From assembly GCA_020722545.1 (NCBI GenBank), contig DYKQ01000009.1, positions 1 to 47,609 of the forward strand: 47,609 nt of DNA. The letters run 5' to 3'. Shown piece by piece: positions 8,703-17,451 of this stretch (its first letter is position 1; each line of letters opens with the position of its first letter). The stretch is from Thiomonas intermedia (lineage in GTDB: Bacteria > Pseudomonadota > Gammaproteobacteria > Burkholderiales > Burkholderiaceae_C). Below the pieces are notes generated by a model. It did no database searches. It was not told the origin of the DNA and saw only the letters and a list, made by a program, of their open reading frames with translations. The translations under genes and the position numbers were made by a program.

Positions 8703-9980
8703 ATGGCAGACAAACTCAGTGCCGTCAAAGGCATGAATGACATCGTGCCGCCCAAATCGGCGGCGTGGGAGTGGTTTGAAGAGCAGGTGCGCGCGCTCAT
8801 GGGCAGCTACGGCTACCAGAATCTGCGCACGCCCATACTCGAATACACCCCGCTGTTCGTGCGCGGCATCGGCGAAGTGACCGACATCGTCGAGAAAGAG
8901 ATGTACAGCTTCACCGACGCGCTCAACGGCGAACCGCTCACGCTGCGGCCCGAAGGCACGGCGGCCGTGGTGCGCGCGTGCATCGAACATTCGCTGCTGT
9001 ATGACGGCGGCAAGCGGCTCTGGTACACCGGGCCGATGTTCCGCCACGAGCGGCCGCAACGCGGGCGCTATCGCCAGTTCCATCAGGTCGGCGCCGAGGC
9101 GCTGGGGTTTGCCGGGCCGGATGTGGACGTGGAGCTCATTCTGATGGCCCGTCAGCTCTGGGCGCGTCTGGGCCTGAGTGAACTGGTCGCGCTCGAAATC
9201 AACTGTCTCGGTCAGGCCGACGAGCGGGCGCGGCATCGCGTGGCGCTCATCGCCTATCTCGAACAACACATCGATCAACTCGATGAAGATGCGCGCCGCC
9301 GCCTGCACAGCAATCCGCTGCGCGTGCTCGATACCAAGAATCCGGCCATGCAAGCGCTGGTTGAGGGGGCGCCCAAGCTCATCGACTACCTCGGCGAAGC
9401 GTCGCTGGCGCATTTCGAGGGGGTGCAGGCGCTGTTGCGCGCGGCGGGGCAGCCTTTCACCCTCAACCCGCGACTGGTGCGCGGGCTGGACTATTACAAC
9501 CTCACGGTGTTCGAGTGGGTGACCGATCGGCTGGGCGCGCAGGCCACGGTCTGCGCGGGCGGACGCTACGACGGGCTGATCGAGCAGATCGGCGGCAAGC
9601 CCACGCCCGCCTGCGGTTGGGCGCTGGGCATGGAGCGGGTGCTCGAACTGCTGATCGAATCGGGTCAGAATGCGCCTGTAAGCGCCCCCCATGCCTACGC
9701 CGTGCTGACCAGCCCTGAGTTGATGTCGCGTGTCATGCCCCTGTGCGAGTCTTTGCGTGCAGCCGGAGTGCGGGTACAACTTCACATGGGCGGCGGCAGC
9801 ATGAAGTCGCAAATGAAAAAAGCCGACGCCTCCGGCGCGCGCTGGGCGCTGGTGTTCGGTGAGCAGGAATTGCAGTCCGGGCAGGTCGGCCTCAAGGATC
9901 TGCGCGGCGCGCAGGACGCGCAGCAGCAGCGCATGCTCCCGCTGGAACCCTTGCAGACGCTGGTTTGCGCTCTGCTCTGA
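8703..9980 (+). CDS. hisS: Histidyl-tRNA synthetase
   Basis: Class II aminoacyl-tRNA synthetase charging tRNA-His. The 425-residue product shows class II motif 2 at about 113-128 ([16 protein letters not shown]), the histidine-specific loop [15 protein letters not shown], motif 3 ([13 protein letters not shown]), and a C-terminal anticodon-binding domain. The ATG at 8703 gives the normal [13 protein letters not shown] start; an in-frame TTG three codons earlier overlaps the ispG stop. A catalytic paralogue without synthetase role, HisZ, is encoded about 9 kb downstream. Key HisA motif residues are intact here. Confidence 0.96.
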   Translation: MADKLSAVKGMNDIVPPKSAAWEWFEEQVRALMGSYGYQNLRTPILEYTPLFVRGIGEVTDIVEKEMYSFTDALNGEPLTLRPEGTAAVVRACIEHSLLYDGGKRLWYTGPMFRHERPQRGRYRQFHQVGAEALGFAGPDVDVELILMARQLWARLGLSELVALEINCLGQADERARHRVALIAYLEQHIDQLDEDARRRLHSNPLRVLDTKNPAMQALVEGAPKLIDYLGEASLAHFEGVQALLRAAGQPFTLNPRLVRGLDYYNLTVFEWVTDRLGAQATVCAGGRYDGLIEQIGGKPTPACGWALGMERVLELLIESGQNAPVSAPHAYAVLTSPELMSRVMPLCESLRAAGVRVQLHMGGGSMKSQMKKADASGARWALVFGEQELQSGQVGLKDLRGAQDAQQQRMLPLEPLQTLVCALL

Positions 9981-10022
9981 ACGGTCAACCTAAAATAGCC
10001 GCTTTTCGTTCCCCATCGTCCC

Positions 10023-10661
10023 ATGAGCTACAACTTCGAAGAACAAGAACAGATCGCCCAGATGCGCCATTTCTGGGAGCGTTGGGGCGCCCAGATTTCC
10101 GCGGGCGTGCTGGCCGTCGCTGTGGGTTTTGCCGGCTATTACGGCTGGCAATGGTGGCAGCGCAATGAATGGGCGAAGGCGGCGGTGGTGTTCGAGCAGG
10201 TGCAGGCCGCCCTCCAGAGCAATAGTCCTGACAAGATCGAGCAGGCCTGGGCCGTCATGCAGAGCAAGGCCCCAGATAGTGCCTATGCCGGCATGGCTGC
10301 GCTGGCCGTCGCCAAGTCCTTGCACGACGCAGGTAAAAACGAACAGGCCATCGCCGCGCTCAAGTGGGCCTCCGAACATGCGGCGGGACCGAGTGCGCGT
10401 TCAGTGGCCCGGCTGAATCTTTCGGCCTTGCAGATCGATGCCAAACAATATGCCGAGGCGAGCAAAACCCTGGCTGACGTGCCCGAACCGACTTTCGCCG
10501 CCCTGTTCGACATCCGCCGTGGTGATCTGGCCATGCTGCAAGGCCAGCGCGACGCGGCCCGCACCGCTTACGAAGCCGCACTCAAGGCATTGCCTGCAGA
10601 TTCATCGCAGCGCGCTGCGGTGGAGCAAAAACTGCAGTCGGTCGGCGGAGGTGCGGCATGA
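10023..10661 (+). CDS. YfgM-like membrane-anchored TPR protein (Bam/Sec ancillary)
   Basis: The 212-residue product has a short cytoplasmic N-terminus, one transmembrane helix at about 23-44 (GAQISAGVLAVAVGFAGYYG), and a helical TPR-like periplasmic domain. This is the YfgM/DUF2133 pattern; E. coli YfgM associates with the Sec translocon and PpiD and works near the periplasmic chaperones. Position between hisS and bamB is exactly that of yfgM. The stop overlaps the bamB start as ATGA, so translation of the two is coupled. Periplasmic function is inferred from family and context. Confidence 0.87.
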   Translation: MSYNFEEQEQIAQMRHFWERWGAQISAGVLAVAVGFAGYYGWQWWQRNEWAKAAVVFEQVQAALQSNSPDKIEQAWAVMQSKAPDSAYAGMAALAVAKSLHDAGKNEQAIAALKWASEHAAGPSARSVARLNLSALQIDAKQYAEASKTLADVPEPTFAALFDIRRGDLAMLQGQRDAARTAYEAALKALPADSSQRAAVEQKLQSVGGGAA

Positions 10662-11827
10662 GCGCGGCCCGTCAGAGTTCCCGCTTTATGGCGCCACGTT
10701 TCGTGCGTCTGGCGCGTCTGGCCCTGCCTCTATTGCTGGTCGCGGGATTGGGCGCCTGCGCTTCGGGCTCCAAGCCGCCTGAGCCGATGCCGCTGACCCC
10801 GGTGGTCAACATCCTGACCGTCAAGCAAGCCTGGACGCAGCAGATTGGCAAGGTGCCCGCGTGGTTTCAGACCGCAACGCTGCCGGACGCCGTCGTCTTG
10901 GCTTCGTCAGACGGGCAGGTCATGCGCCTGAACAGCGCCACCGGGCAGGTGGTCTGGTCGGCCAAGGTGGCTGCGGGCATCAGCGCAGGGACGGGGAGCG
11001 ACGGCGCCTTTACCGCCGTGGTCGACAAGAACAACGGCCTCGTGTCGATCGGCCCCAGGGGCCAGTTGCTGTGGCGCTATCAGTTACCGGCCACGGTGCT
11101 CACACCGCCTTCCGTGTTCGACGGTCGCATCATCGTTCAGGCAGCCGATCAGCGCGTGTTTGCCTTTGATGCGGCGACCGGCAAGCGTTTGTGGCAAGCC
11201 GACAGTCGCGCCGCTTCTCTGCTGGTGCAACAGGCCGGCGGCATCGTGGAGCGCAACGGCGTGGTGATGATCGGCACCGGCCTCGGCCGCATCGATGCCT
11301 ACGATCTGGGCAACGGTTTGCCGCGCTGGCAGGCCACTCTCGCACGTCCCCGTGGCGTGACCGAGGTCGAGCGCGTGGTGGGCATTACCGGCCAACCGGC
11401 GCTGCTGGGCTCGGTGCTGTGTGCGCGCGCCTACCAGTCCGCCGTCGGCTGCGTGGACGCCGATACCGGCCGCATGCTCTGGACGCGCGCCGCCAACGGC
11501 TACACCGCGCTGAGCATGAACAATCAGGAAGTCGTCGGAACGCAGGCGAACGGTGACGTGCAGGCGTATTCGGCCGCCGATGGCGTGCCGAGCTGGACCA
11601 ATGCACAGATGAAATGGCGCAAGCTGAGCGCGCCGCTCTTGGTCGGTCGCACGGTGGTGGTGGGTGACTATCAGGGCTATATCAGCTTTCTTTCCGCCAA
11701 GGACGGCAGCATCGTCGGCCGCGTGGCGACCGATGGCAGCGCCATCCAGTCGGCGCCCGTGGTCGTGGGCAAGACCCTGGTGGTGGTCACGGCCAAGGGC
11801 GGGGTCTACGCCTTCGTGCCGGACTGA
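10658..11827 (+). CDS. bamB: Outer-membrane assembly lipoprotein BamB
   Basis: Beta-propeller lipoprotein of the BAM complex, which folds outer-membrane proteins. The 389-residue product has a lipoprotein signal ending LGAC with the acylated Cys at 34, and then a PQQ-like eight-bladed propeller. Repeated blade motifs such as LNSATGQVVWSAKV, FDAATGKRLWQADS and VDADTGRMLWTRAA are plainly visible. The first ATG overlaps the preceding stop; a second ATG at 10688 would give a more compact signal peptide. A long palindrome begins immediately after the stop, ahead of der. Confidence 0.94.
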   Translation: MSAARQSSRFMAPRFVRLARLALPLLLVAGLGACASGSKPPEPMPLTPVVNILTVKQAWTQQIGKVPAWFQTATLPDAVVLASSDGQVMRLNSATGQVVWSAKVAAGISAGTGSDGAFTAVVDKNNGLVSIGPRGQLLWRYQLPATVLTPPSVFDGRIIVQAADQRVFAFDAATGKRLWQADSRAASLLVQQAGGIVERNGVVMIGTGLGRIDAYDLGNGLPRWQATLARPRGVTEVERVVGITGQPALLGSVLCARAYQSAVGCVDADTGRMLWTRAANGYTALSMNNQEVVGTQANGDVQAYSAADGVPSWTNAQMKWRKLSAPLLVGRTVVVGDYQGYISFLSAKDGSIVGRVATDGSAIQSAPVVVGKTLVVVTAKGGVYAFVPD

Positions 11828-11986
11828 GAGGGTGTGAACCAATCCGCCATGTCCGCTCCTCGCGCCCAAACACCCCCGTTCGGCGTTGCAAATGCGCGCC
11901 GTGCCGACGGGCACGGCTGTGCTTTGCGCCTTGACCGGGGGCGTTTGGACGCGCTGCTCGGCCACGCCGGATTCATTCACACCCTC
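11828..11986. repeat. 159-bp imperfect palindrome between bamB and der
   Basis: Left arm 11828-11878 and right arm 11936-11986 are reverse complements in 40 of 51 positions, with perfect 11-base ends GAGGGTGTGAA/TTCACACCCTC. The interior is also symmetric, ending in a perfect central hairpin GCCGTGCC-gacg-GGCACGGC (11898-11917). Several arm mismatches would still pair as G-U in RNA. The element fills the whole spacer, starting right after the bamB stop and ending 4 bases before the der ATG. It carries no T run. It looks like a small palindromic repeat element (MITE- or REP-like) or a processing/attenuation structure. Confidence 0.85.
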
Positions 11987-11990
11987 TGAC

Positions 11991-13388
11991 ATGACCCCTA
12001 TCGTTTCACTGGTTGGCCGACCGAACGTCGGCAAGTCCACCCTGTTCAATCGCATGACACGTTCACGCGATGCCATCGTGGCCGACATGCCCGGCCTCAC
12101 CCGTGACCGTCATTACGGCATGCTGCGCATGGCGGATCGGCCGGTCATCGTGGTCGATACCGGCGGCTTCGAGCCCGTGGTCGATACCGGCATCGTGCAC
12201 CAGATGGCGCAGCAGACGCGCCAGGCCATTGCCGAGTCCGATCTGGTGGTGTTTCTGGTCGATTTGCGCACTGGGCTCAGTCCGCAAGACCTGCATATCG
12301 CCGCTGAATTGCGCAAGACCGGCAAGCCCATTCTTCTGGCCGTGAACAAGGCCGAAGGTCGGCATGGCCATCCGGCGCTGGCCGAATTCCACGAACTCGG
12401 CCTGGGCGAACCCTTTTCCATCAGCGCCGCCCACGGCGACTCGGTGCCCGATCTGCTGGAGCGCATTCTGGAAGCGCTGCCTTCCGAGCAACCTGAGGTG
12501 ATGCCCGAGACCGAGGCGGCAAGCGAAGTCGCCGCCCAGTCCGCGCCCGATCCCGGCGCCGAGACCACGAAGCCGCGTGAGCACAGCCTGCGTCTGGCCA
12601 TTGCCGGGCGGCCCAATGTGGGCAAGTCCACGCTGGTCAATGCGCTGGTCGGTGAAGAACGGGTGATTGCCTTCGACATGCCCGGCACGACGCGCGACGC
12701 GATCGAAGTGCCGTTCGAGCGCGACGGTCGCAAGTTCATCCTGATCGACACCGCCGGACTGCGGCGCAAAGGCAAGGTGTTCGAGGCGGTGGAAAAATTT
12801 TCGGTCATCAAGACGCTGCAAGCCATCGAGCAGGCCAACGTCGTCGTGCTGCTGCTAGACGCGACCGAAGGCGTTTCAGACCAGGATGCGCATATCGCCA
12901 GTTTTGCCGTTGAGGCCGGCAGGGCGCTCGTGCTGGCGGCCAACAAGTGGGACGCGGTGGACACCTACGGACGCGAACGCCTGATGGTCGCCATCCGTCA
13001 GCGTCTGCCCTTCGTCAGCTTTGCGAAATTTCACAGCATTTCCGCCCGTACCGGCTCAGGTCTGAACGGGCTGATGAAGTCGGTCGTCGCCGCACACGCC
13101 GCGGCCTATCGCAAATTGCCCACCCCCAAACTCACGCGCGCCATTATCGAAGCGGTGGCGCAGCAACAGCCGCCGCGTTCCGGCCCGGTGCGACCCAAGT
13201 TGCGATACGCGCACCAGGGCGGCGCCAACCCGCCGATCATCATCATTCATGGCAGCGCGCTCGATCGGGTGCCCGCTACCTACACGCGCTATCTGGAAGG
13301 CCAATTGCGTGAAAAATTCGACTTGACGGGCACCCCTTTGCGGGTGGAATACCGCAGCAGCACCAACCCCTACGCGCGCGACGACTGA
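11991..13388 (+). CDS. der: Ribosome-assembly GTPase Der (EngA)
   Basis: Essential tandem-domain GTPase needed for maturation of the 50S subunit. The 465-residue product has a first G domain with GRPNVGKS at 9-16 and DTGG near residue 57, and a second G domain with GRPNVGKST at about 206-214 and DTAG. A C-terminal KH-like domain occupies about 375-465. The linker between G domains (about 165-200) is longer than in E. coli and rich in Glu, Ala and Pro. The ATG at 11991 gives the canonical [16 protein letters not shown] start; the open frame extends 35 codons upstream, but those codons lie within the palindrome and are not family-like. Confidence 0.96.
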   Translation: MTPIVSLVGRPNVGKSTLFNRMTRSRDAIVADMPGLTRDRHYGMLRMADRPVIVVDTGGFEPVVDTGIVHQMAQQTRQAIAESDLVVFLVDLRTGLSPQDLHIAAELRKTGKPILLAVNKAEGRHGHPALAEFHELGLGEPFSISAAHGDSVPDLLERILEALPSEQPEVMPETEAASEVAAQSAPDPGAETTKPREHSLRLAIAGRPNVGKSTLVNALVGEERVIAFDMPGTTRDAIEVPFERDGRKFILIDTAGLRRKGKVFEAVEKFSVIKTLQAIEQANVVVLLLDATEGVSDQDAHIASFAVEAGRALVLAANKWDAVDTYGRERLMVAIRQRLPFVSFAKFHSISARTGSGLNGLMKSVVAAHAAAYRKLPTPKLTRAIIEAVAQQQPPRSGPVRPKLRYAHQGGANPPIIIIHGSALDRVPATYTRYLEGQLREKFDLTGTPLRVEYRSSTNPYARDD

Positions 13389-13493
13389 TGGCCCCGGCGC
13401 GGCGGCCTGCGCTGGCACTATGGTATTTTCCAGCCTCTTGCATTCCAGACCATGAATGCCATTTAAGCTTTCCTCACCCCAATGGAGAATAAG

Positions 13494-13739
13494 ATGAGTA
13501 ACAAAGGGCAGTTGCTACAAGACCCCTTTCTGAACCTGCTGCGCAAAGAGCACGTCCAGGTGTCGATTTATCTGGTCAATGGCATCAAGTTGCAAGGTCA
13601 CATCGAGTCGTTCGATCAATACGTGGTGTTGCTGCGCAATACCGTCACCCAGATGGTTTACAAGCACGCCATTTCCACGGTCGTTCCGGCACGTCCCGTC
13701 TCCTTCCAAACCGGTGAGCAAGAAGCCCCAGCAGCCTGA
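13494..13739 (+). CDS. hfq: RNA chaperone Hfq
   Basis: Sm-like hexameric RNA chaperone that pairs small RNAs with mRNAs. The 81-residue product has the Sm1 and Sm2 motifs, with YKHAIST (Tyr56-Lys57-His58) forming the proximal uridine pocket and Gln9 the lateral pocket. The C-terminal tail is short, about 15 residues, as in many betaproteobacteria. The ATG at 13494 has a GGAG ribosome site at 13484-13487; an ATG at 13482 overlaps that site and is rejected. The last 26 bases overlap the proposed GTG start of hflX. The der-hfq gap (105 bases) may hold a promoter, but I see no clear one. Confidence 0.97.
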   Translation: MSNKGQLLQDPFLNLLRKEHVQVSIYLVNGIKLQGHIESFDQYVVLLRNTVTQMVYKHAISTVVPARPVSFQTGEQEAPAA

Positions 13740-14907
13740 AGGGCGGTCTCAGGGGCCCGAGCGCGCTGCTTTGGTCAGCGTCCAGCAGCGACGTCCTTCA
13801 TCCGATGACGCGCTGGCTGAGTTGGAACAGCTCAGCATGTCCGCCGGTTATGCCCTGGCGGGAGAGCTGTCTTGCGTGCGTGCACGGCCCGACGCGGCGA
13901 CCTACATCGGTTCGGGCAAGCTCGATGAATTGAGCGAACTGGTCAGCACCACTTCGGCGGACACCATCATTTTCGACAATGCACTGAGCCCTATCCAGCA
14001 GCGCAATCTGGAGAAAGCCCTCGGCAAGCCCGTCATCGACCGAACGGGCCTCATTCTCGAAATCTTCGCCCGTCGTGCGCAGAGCGCCGAAGGCAAGATG
14101 CAGGTCGAACTCGCTCGTCTCGAACACATGGCCACGCGCCTCGTGCGCGGCTGGACGCACCTGGAGCGCCAGACCGGCGGCATCGGCGTGCGCGGCGGTC
14201 CGGGCGAAAAGCAGATCGAGCTCGACCGCCGGATGCTCGACGACAAGATCAAGATGCTTCGCACACGTCTGGGCAAACTGGGGCGCCAGCGCATGACGCA
14301 ACGCCGTGCGCGCAGGCGCACCGGCGCGTTTCGCGTGGCCTTGGTGGGCTACACCAATGCCGGCAAAAGCACGCTGTTCAACGCGCTCACCAAGTCGAAA
14401 ATTTACGCGGCCGATCAGCTTTTCGCGACCCTCGACACCACCACGCGCAAGTTCTACCTGGGCCCGCAGGTCAACGTCACCCTGTCCGACACGGTGGGTT
14501 TCATCCGCGATCTGCCGCATACCTTGATCGAGGCCTTCAAGGCCACGCTCGAAGACACGCTTCAGGCCGATTTGCTGCTGCACGTCGTGGATGCCAGCTC
14601 GCCCATGTTGCGCGAGCAGATGGATGAAGTTCACGCCGTTCTGCGCGAGATCGGCGCGGACGATATTCCGCAATTCTTGATCTTCAACAAATCTGATCTG
14701 TTGCCGTCGAACCTTCTGGTTACAAATGGTCACACGCAATCCGAGGGCGCCGAAGCGCGTGCTAGCATGCCTCGGCTTGTCGTAAGCGCCTTGACCGGCG
14801 CTGGTGTTGCTTCCCTCAAAAGTGCGCTGCTGGAAGCGGTGTTGGCCGATCCCCGCTTCCGATCCTCTGCTTCAGCTTTGTCGGACACTACTCAAATTTC
14901 CGCATGA
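13714..14907 (+). CDS. hflX: Ribosome-associated GTPase HflX
   Basis: GTPase that binds the 50S subunit and rescues stalled or heat-damaged ribosomes. The product, 397 residues if started at this GTG, has the N-terminal HflX domain ([32 protein letters not shown]), the glycine-rich [15 protein letters not shown] linker, and a G domain. Its P-loop GYTNAGKS is at 212-219, followed by [11 protein letters not shown] and NKSD. No ATG is available near the family N-terminus; GTG 13714 (inside hfq) or TTG 13771 are the realistic starts. The stop overlaps the hflK ATG (ATGA). The hfq-hflX-hflK-hflC order is classical. Confidence 0.93.
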   Translation: MSKKPQQPEGRSQGPERAALVSVQQRRPSSDDALAELEQLSMSAGYALAGELSCVRARPDAATYIGSGKLDELSELVSTTSADTIIFDNALSPIQQRNLEKALGKPVIDRTGLILEIFARRAQSAEGKMQVELARLEHMATRLVRGWTHLERQTGGIGVRGGPGEKQIELDRRMLDDKIKMLRTRLGKLGRQRMTQRRARRRTGAFRVALVGYTNAGKSTLFNALTKSKIYAADQLFATLDTTTRKFYLGPQVNVTLSDTVGFIRDLPHTLIEAFKATLEDTLQADLLLHVVDASSPMLREQMDEVHAVLREIGADDIPQFLIFNKSDLLPSNLLVTNGHTQSEGAEARASMPRLVVSALTGAGVASLKSALLEAVLADPRFRSSASALSDTTQISA

Positions 14908-16268
14908 CTCCCTTACGTTTTTGGCCTCGTGTGTGGCCTTTTTCGCGCATGTTCAACCTCAATGATCCGCGTTGGGGCAAGGGCGACGGCACGAACGGTC
15001 AACAAAGCAATAACAACCAAGATCCGAACCGGCGTCCTGGCAGCGGCGGCCCGCCCGATCTCGATGAACTCTGGCGTGATTTCAACCGCAAACTCAATGG
15101 CCTGTTCGGCAACAAGCGCGGCTCAGGCAACGGCGGCGGCACGCCGCCGCAACGTCCCGACCTCTACCCCTCAGCCAAGGGCATGGGCGTGGGGGTCATC
15201 ATTCTGGTGGTCATCGGGGTGCTGGGCTGGCTGTCTTCCGGCTTTTTCATCGTGCAGGAAGGTCAGCAGGCCGCGGTGACGCGTTTTGGCAAACTGGCTT
15301 ACATCACCGACGCCGGTTTTCACTGGCGCCTGCCCTATCCGTTCGAGGCGGATGAAATTGTCAATGTCTCGCAGGTTCGGTCGGTCGAGGTTGGGCGCGG
15401 CGGCGAGGTGAAGGCAACGGGCTTGCCCGAGTCGGCCATGCTGACTGAAGACGAGAACATCGTCGATGTTCGCTTCGCCGTGCAGTACCGCATCGACAAC
15501 GTGGTGGACTACCTCTACAACAACCGCAGCCCGGACGATGCGGTATCGCAGGCGGCTGAAACCGCGGTGCGCGAGGTCGTGGGCAACAAGACGCTCGACT
15601 ATGTGCTCTACGAGGGCCGCGAGCAAGTGGCTAGCGATGTGCAGGTTTTGACGCAGAAAATTCTCGACCGCTACAAGACCGGCATCATCATCACCACCGT
15701 CACGCTGCAGAACGTGCAGCCCCCGGAGCAGGTGCAGGCCGCTTTCGATGACGCCATCAAGGCGGGACAAGACCGTGAACGGCTGAAGAACGAAGCCCAG
15801 GCCTACGCCAACAACGTCATTCCCCGTGCGCAGGGCACCGCGTCGCGCCTGATCCAGGACGCCGAGGCTTACAAGGCGCAGGTTGTGGCGCAGGCGCAGG
15901 GCGATGCGTCTCGCTTCGATCAGATCCTGCAGCAATACGAAAAGGCGCCGCAAGTCACCCGCGAGCGTATGTACCTCCAAACCATGCAAGACATTCTTTC
16001 CAGCGTTTCCAAGGTCATGGTGGATTCGCGCAACAACAATAACCTCCTCTACCTGCCACTGGATAAATTGCTGCAGCAATCCGCAGGCAAGGCCCCGACG
16101 AGTGTCTCGGCCGCGCCCGCTGCTCCCGCCGCCGTGCCGACCCTGCCGGCGGCCTCCGTGGGCGCCGCCCCTGCGACGGCCGACAGTTCGGCGTCCACGT
16201 CGGACGGAACCGCCCCCTCCAGTTCAAGAACCTCGCGCGATACCCTGCGTGAGCGCAACTTCCAGTGA
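14904..16268 (+). CDS. hflK: FtsH protease modulator HflK
   Basis: SPFH/stomatin-family membrane protein that with HflC forms a cage around the FtsH protease and modulates degradation of membrane proteins. The 454-residue product has a Gly/Asn/Gln-rich cytoplasmic N-terminus at about 17-90, one transmembrane helix at about 94-116, the SPFH domain from about 117 to 350 (EGQQAAVTRFGK), and a long Ala/Pro/Ser-rich C-terminal tail. The first ATG is coupled to hflX by ATGA; the internal ATG at 14949 (MFNLNDPRWGKG) matches the usual family start and may be the real one. hflC follows after 10 bases. Confidence 0.94.
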   Translation: MTPLRFWPRVWPFSRMFNLNDPRWGKGDGTNGQQSNNNQDPNRRPGSGGPPDLDELWRDFNRKLNGLFGNKRGSGNGGGTPPQRPDLYPSAKGMGVGVIILVVIGVLGWLSSGFFIVQEGQQAAVTRFGKLAYITDAGFHWRLPYPFEADEIVNVSQVRSVEVGRGGEVKATGLPESAMLTEDENIVDVRFAVQYRIDNVVDYLYNNRSPDDAVSQAAETAVREVVGNKTLDYVLYEGREQVASDVQVLTQKILDRYKTGIIITTVTLQNVQPPEQVQAAFDDAIKAGQDRERLKNEAQAYANNVIPRAQGTASRLIQDAEAYKAQVVAQAQGDASRFDQILQQYEKAPQVTRERMYLQTMQDILSSVSKVMVDSRNNNNLLYLPLDKLLQQSAGKAPTSVSAAPAAPAAVPTLPAASVGAAPATADSSASTSDGTAPSSSRTSRDTLRERNFQ

Positions 16269-16278
16269 GGGCTGAGCA

Positions 16279-17169
16279 ATGAACAAGATCATTCTGGCTC
16301 TCGTGGCGCTGGTCGTGGCCATTCTGTTGCTGTCTTCCAGCCTGTTCGTGGTCGATCAACGGCAGTTCGCCGCCGTGTTCGGCTTGGGGCAGATCAAGCG
16401 GGTCATCAGCACCCCCGGCTTGTATTTCAAGATACCGGCGCCTTTCGAGAATGTGGTGTTTCTCGACAAGCGCATCCTGACTCTGCAAAGCCCCGAGACC
16501 GATCGTTTCATCACGGCCGAGAAGAAAAACGTGGTGGTGGACTGGTATCTGAAATGGCGCATCACCAATCCGACCGAGTTCATTCGCAGCTACGGCGGCG
16601 ATCAGCGACGCGCGGGCGACCGACTTTCGCAGATCGTCAAGGCGGCGCTGAACGAGCAGATCACGCGCCGCACCGTGCGTGAGGTGTTGTCTTCGCAGCG
16701 CGATCAGGTCATGAAGGACGTGCAGGCTGGCATTGCGAAAGACATCAATGGCACGGGCATCCAGATCGTCGACATGCGTCTGACCCGCGTGGACTTCGTT
16801 TCCGCCATCACCCAGTCGGTCTATCGCCGCATGGAGGCCGAGCGCCAGCGCGTCGCCAACGAATTGCGCTCGACGGGCTACGCCGAGGCGGAAAAGATTC
16901 GCGCCGAGGCCGACAAGCAGCGTGAAATCGTGATTTCACAGGCGTACAGCAAGGCGCAGACCATCAAGGGTCAGGGCGATGCCGAAGCCTCGTCGATCTA
17001 TGCCAAGTCGTTCGGACAGAACCCGCAATTCGCCGAGTTCTACCGCAGCCTCGAGGCCTATCGCGCCAGCTTCAACAGCAAGTCCGATGTCTTGGTGCTC
17101 GACCCGAACAGCCAGTTCTTCCAGTTCTTCCGCGGGCCGGGTGGAGCCGCCCTGAAGCCGGGCAAGTAA
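16279..17169 (+). CDS. hflC: FtsH protease modulator HflC
   Basis: Partner of HflK in the membrane cage around FtsH. The 296-residue product has an N-terminal membrane anchor at about 3-22 (IILALVALVVAILLLSSSLF), and then an SPFH domain with VDQRQFAAVFGLG. An Ala/Glu/Lys-rich helical stretch follows (AEKIRAEADKQREI), and the C-terminus is YRASFNSKSDVLVLDPNSQF. Length and features match the family. The start ATG lies 10 bases past the hflK stop. A DUF2065 gene follows after 50 bases, the usual arrangement in betaproteobacteria. Confidence 0.96.
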   Translation: MNKIILALVALVVAILLLSSSLFVVDQRQFAAVFGLGQIKRVISTPGLYFKIPAPFENVVFLDKRILTLQSPETDRFITAEKKNVVVDWYLKWRITNPTEFIRSYGGDQRRAGDRLSQIVKAALNEQITRRTVREVLSSQRDQVMKDVQAGIAKDINGTGIQIVDMRLTRVDFVSAITQSVYRRMEAERQRVANELRSTGYAEAEKIRAEADKQREIVISQAYSKAQTIKGQGDAEASSIYAKSFGQNPQFAEFYRSLEAYRASFNSKSDVLVLDPNSQFFQFFRGPGGAALKPGK

Positions 17170-17219
17170 ATCCGCAACAGAGGCCGTCTTGACCGGCGAT
17201 CTCTGGCGGTCTCGATGCG

Positions 17220-17405
17220 ATGCAGAACGTCTTGCTCCTTGCCATCGGCATGGTTCTGGTCATCGAAGGCCTGATGCCGTTGTTTTTTCCCCGACAGTGG
17301 CGAGACATGTTCCGGCAGATCATGGCACTGACCGACGGTCAACTGCGCTTCGTCGGTCTGGTCGCCGTCGTGATCGGCCTTCTCCTGATGTTCCTCCTCA
17401 AGTAA
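17220..17405 (+). CDS. DUF2065 small inner-membrane protein
   Basis: A 61-residue protein with two hydrophobic helices, about 3-22 and 42-60, separated by a short basic/polar loop (PRQWRDMFRQI). This is the pattern of the DUF2065 (YjeT-like) family, whose gene sits after hflC in many proteobacteria. Function is unknown; position suggests a link to the HflKC-FtsH membrane complex or to the downstream hisZ-purA transcript. The ATG at 17220 is preceded by another out-of-frame ATG 5 bases upstream; no strong ribosome site is visible. Confidence 0.85.
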   Translation: MQNVLLLAIGMVLVIEGLMPLFFPRQWRDMFRQIMALTDGQLRFVGLVAVVIGLLLMFLLK

Positions 17406-17451
17406 GCTTGGATGTTGCACGGGTGACCGTGCCCCTTTTTCTGCGCGTCTT

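Noticed and set aside
11886-11990. 35 extra codons upstream of the der start
   Set aside because: They lie inside the palindrome and share nothing with Der; the ATG at 11991 gives the standard N-terminus.
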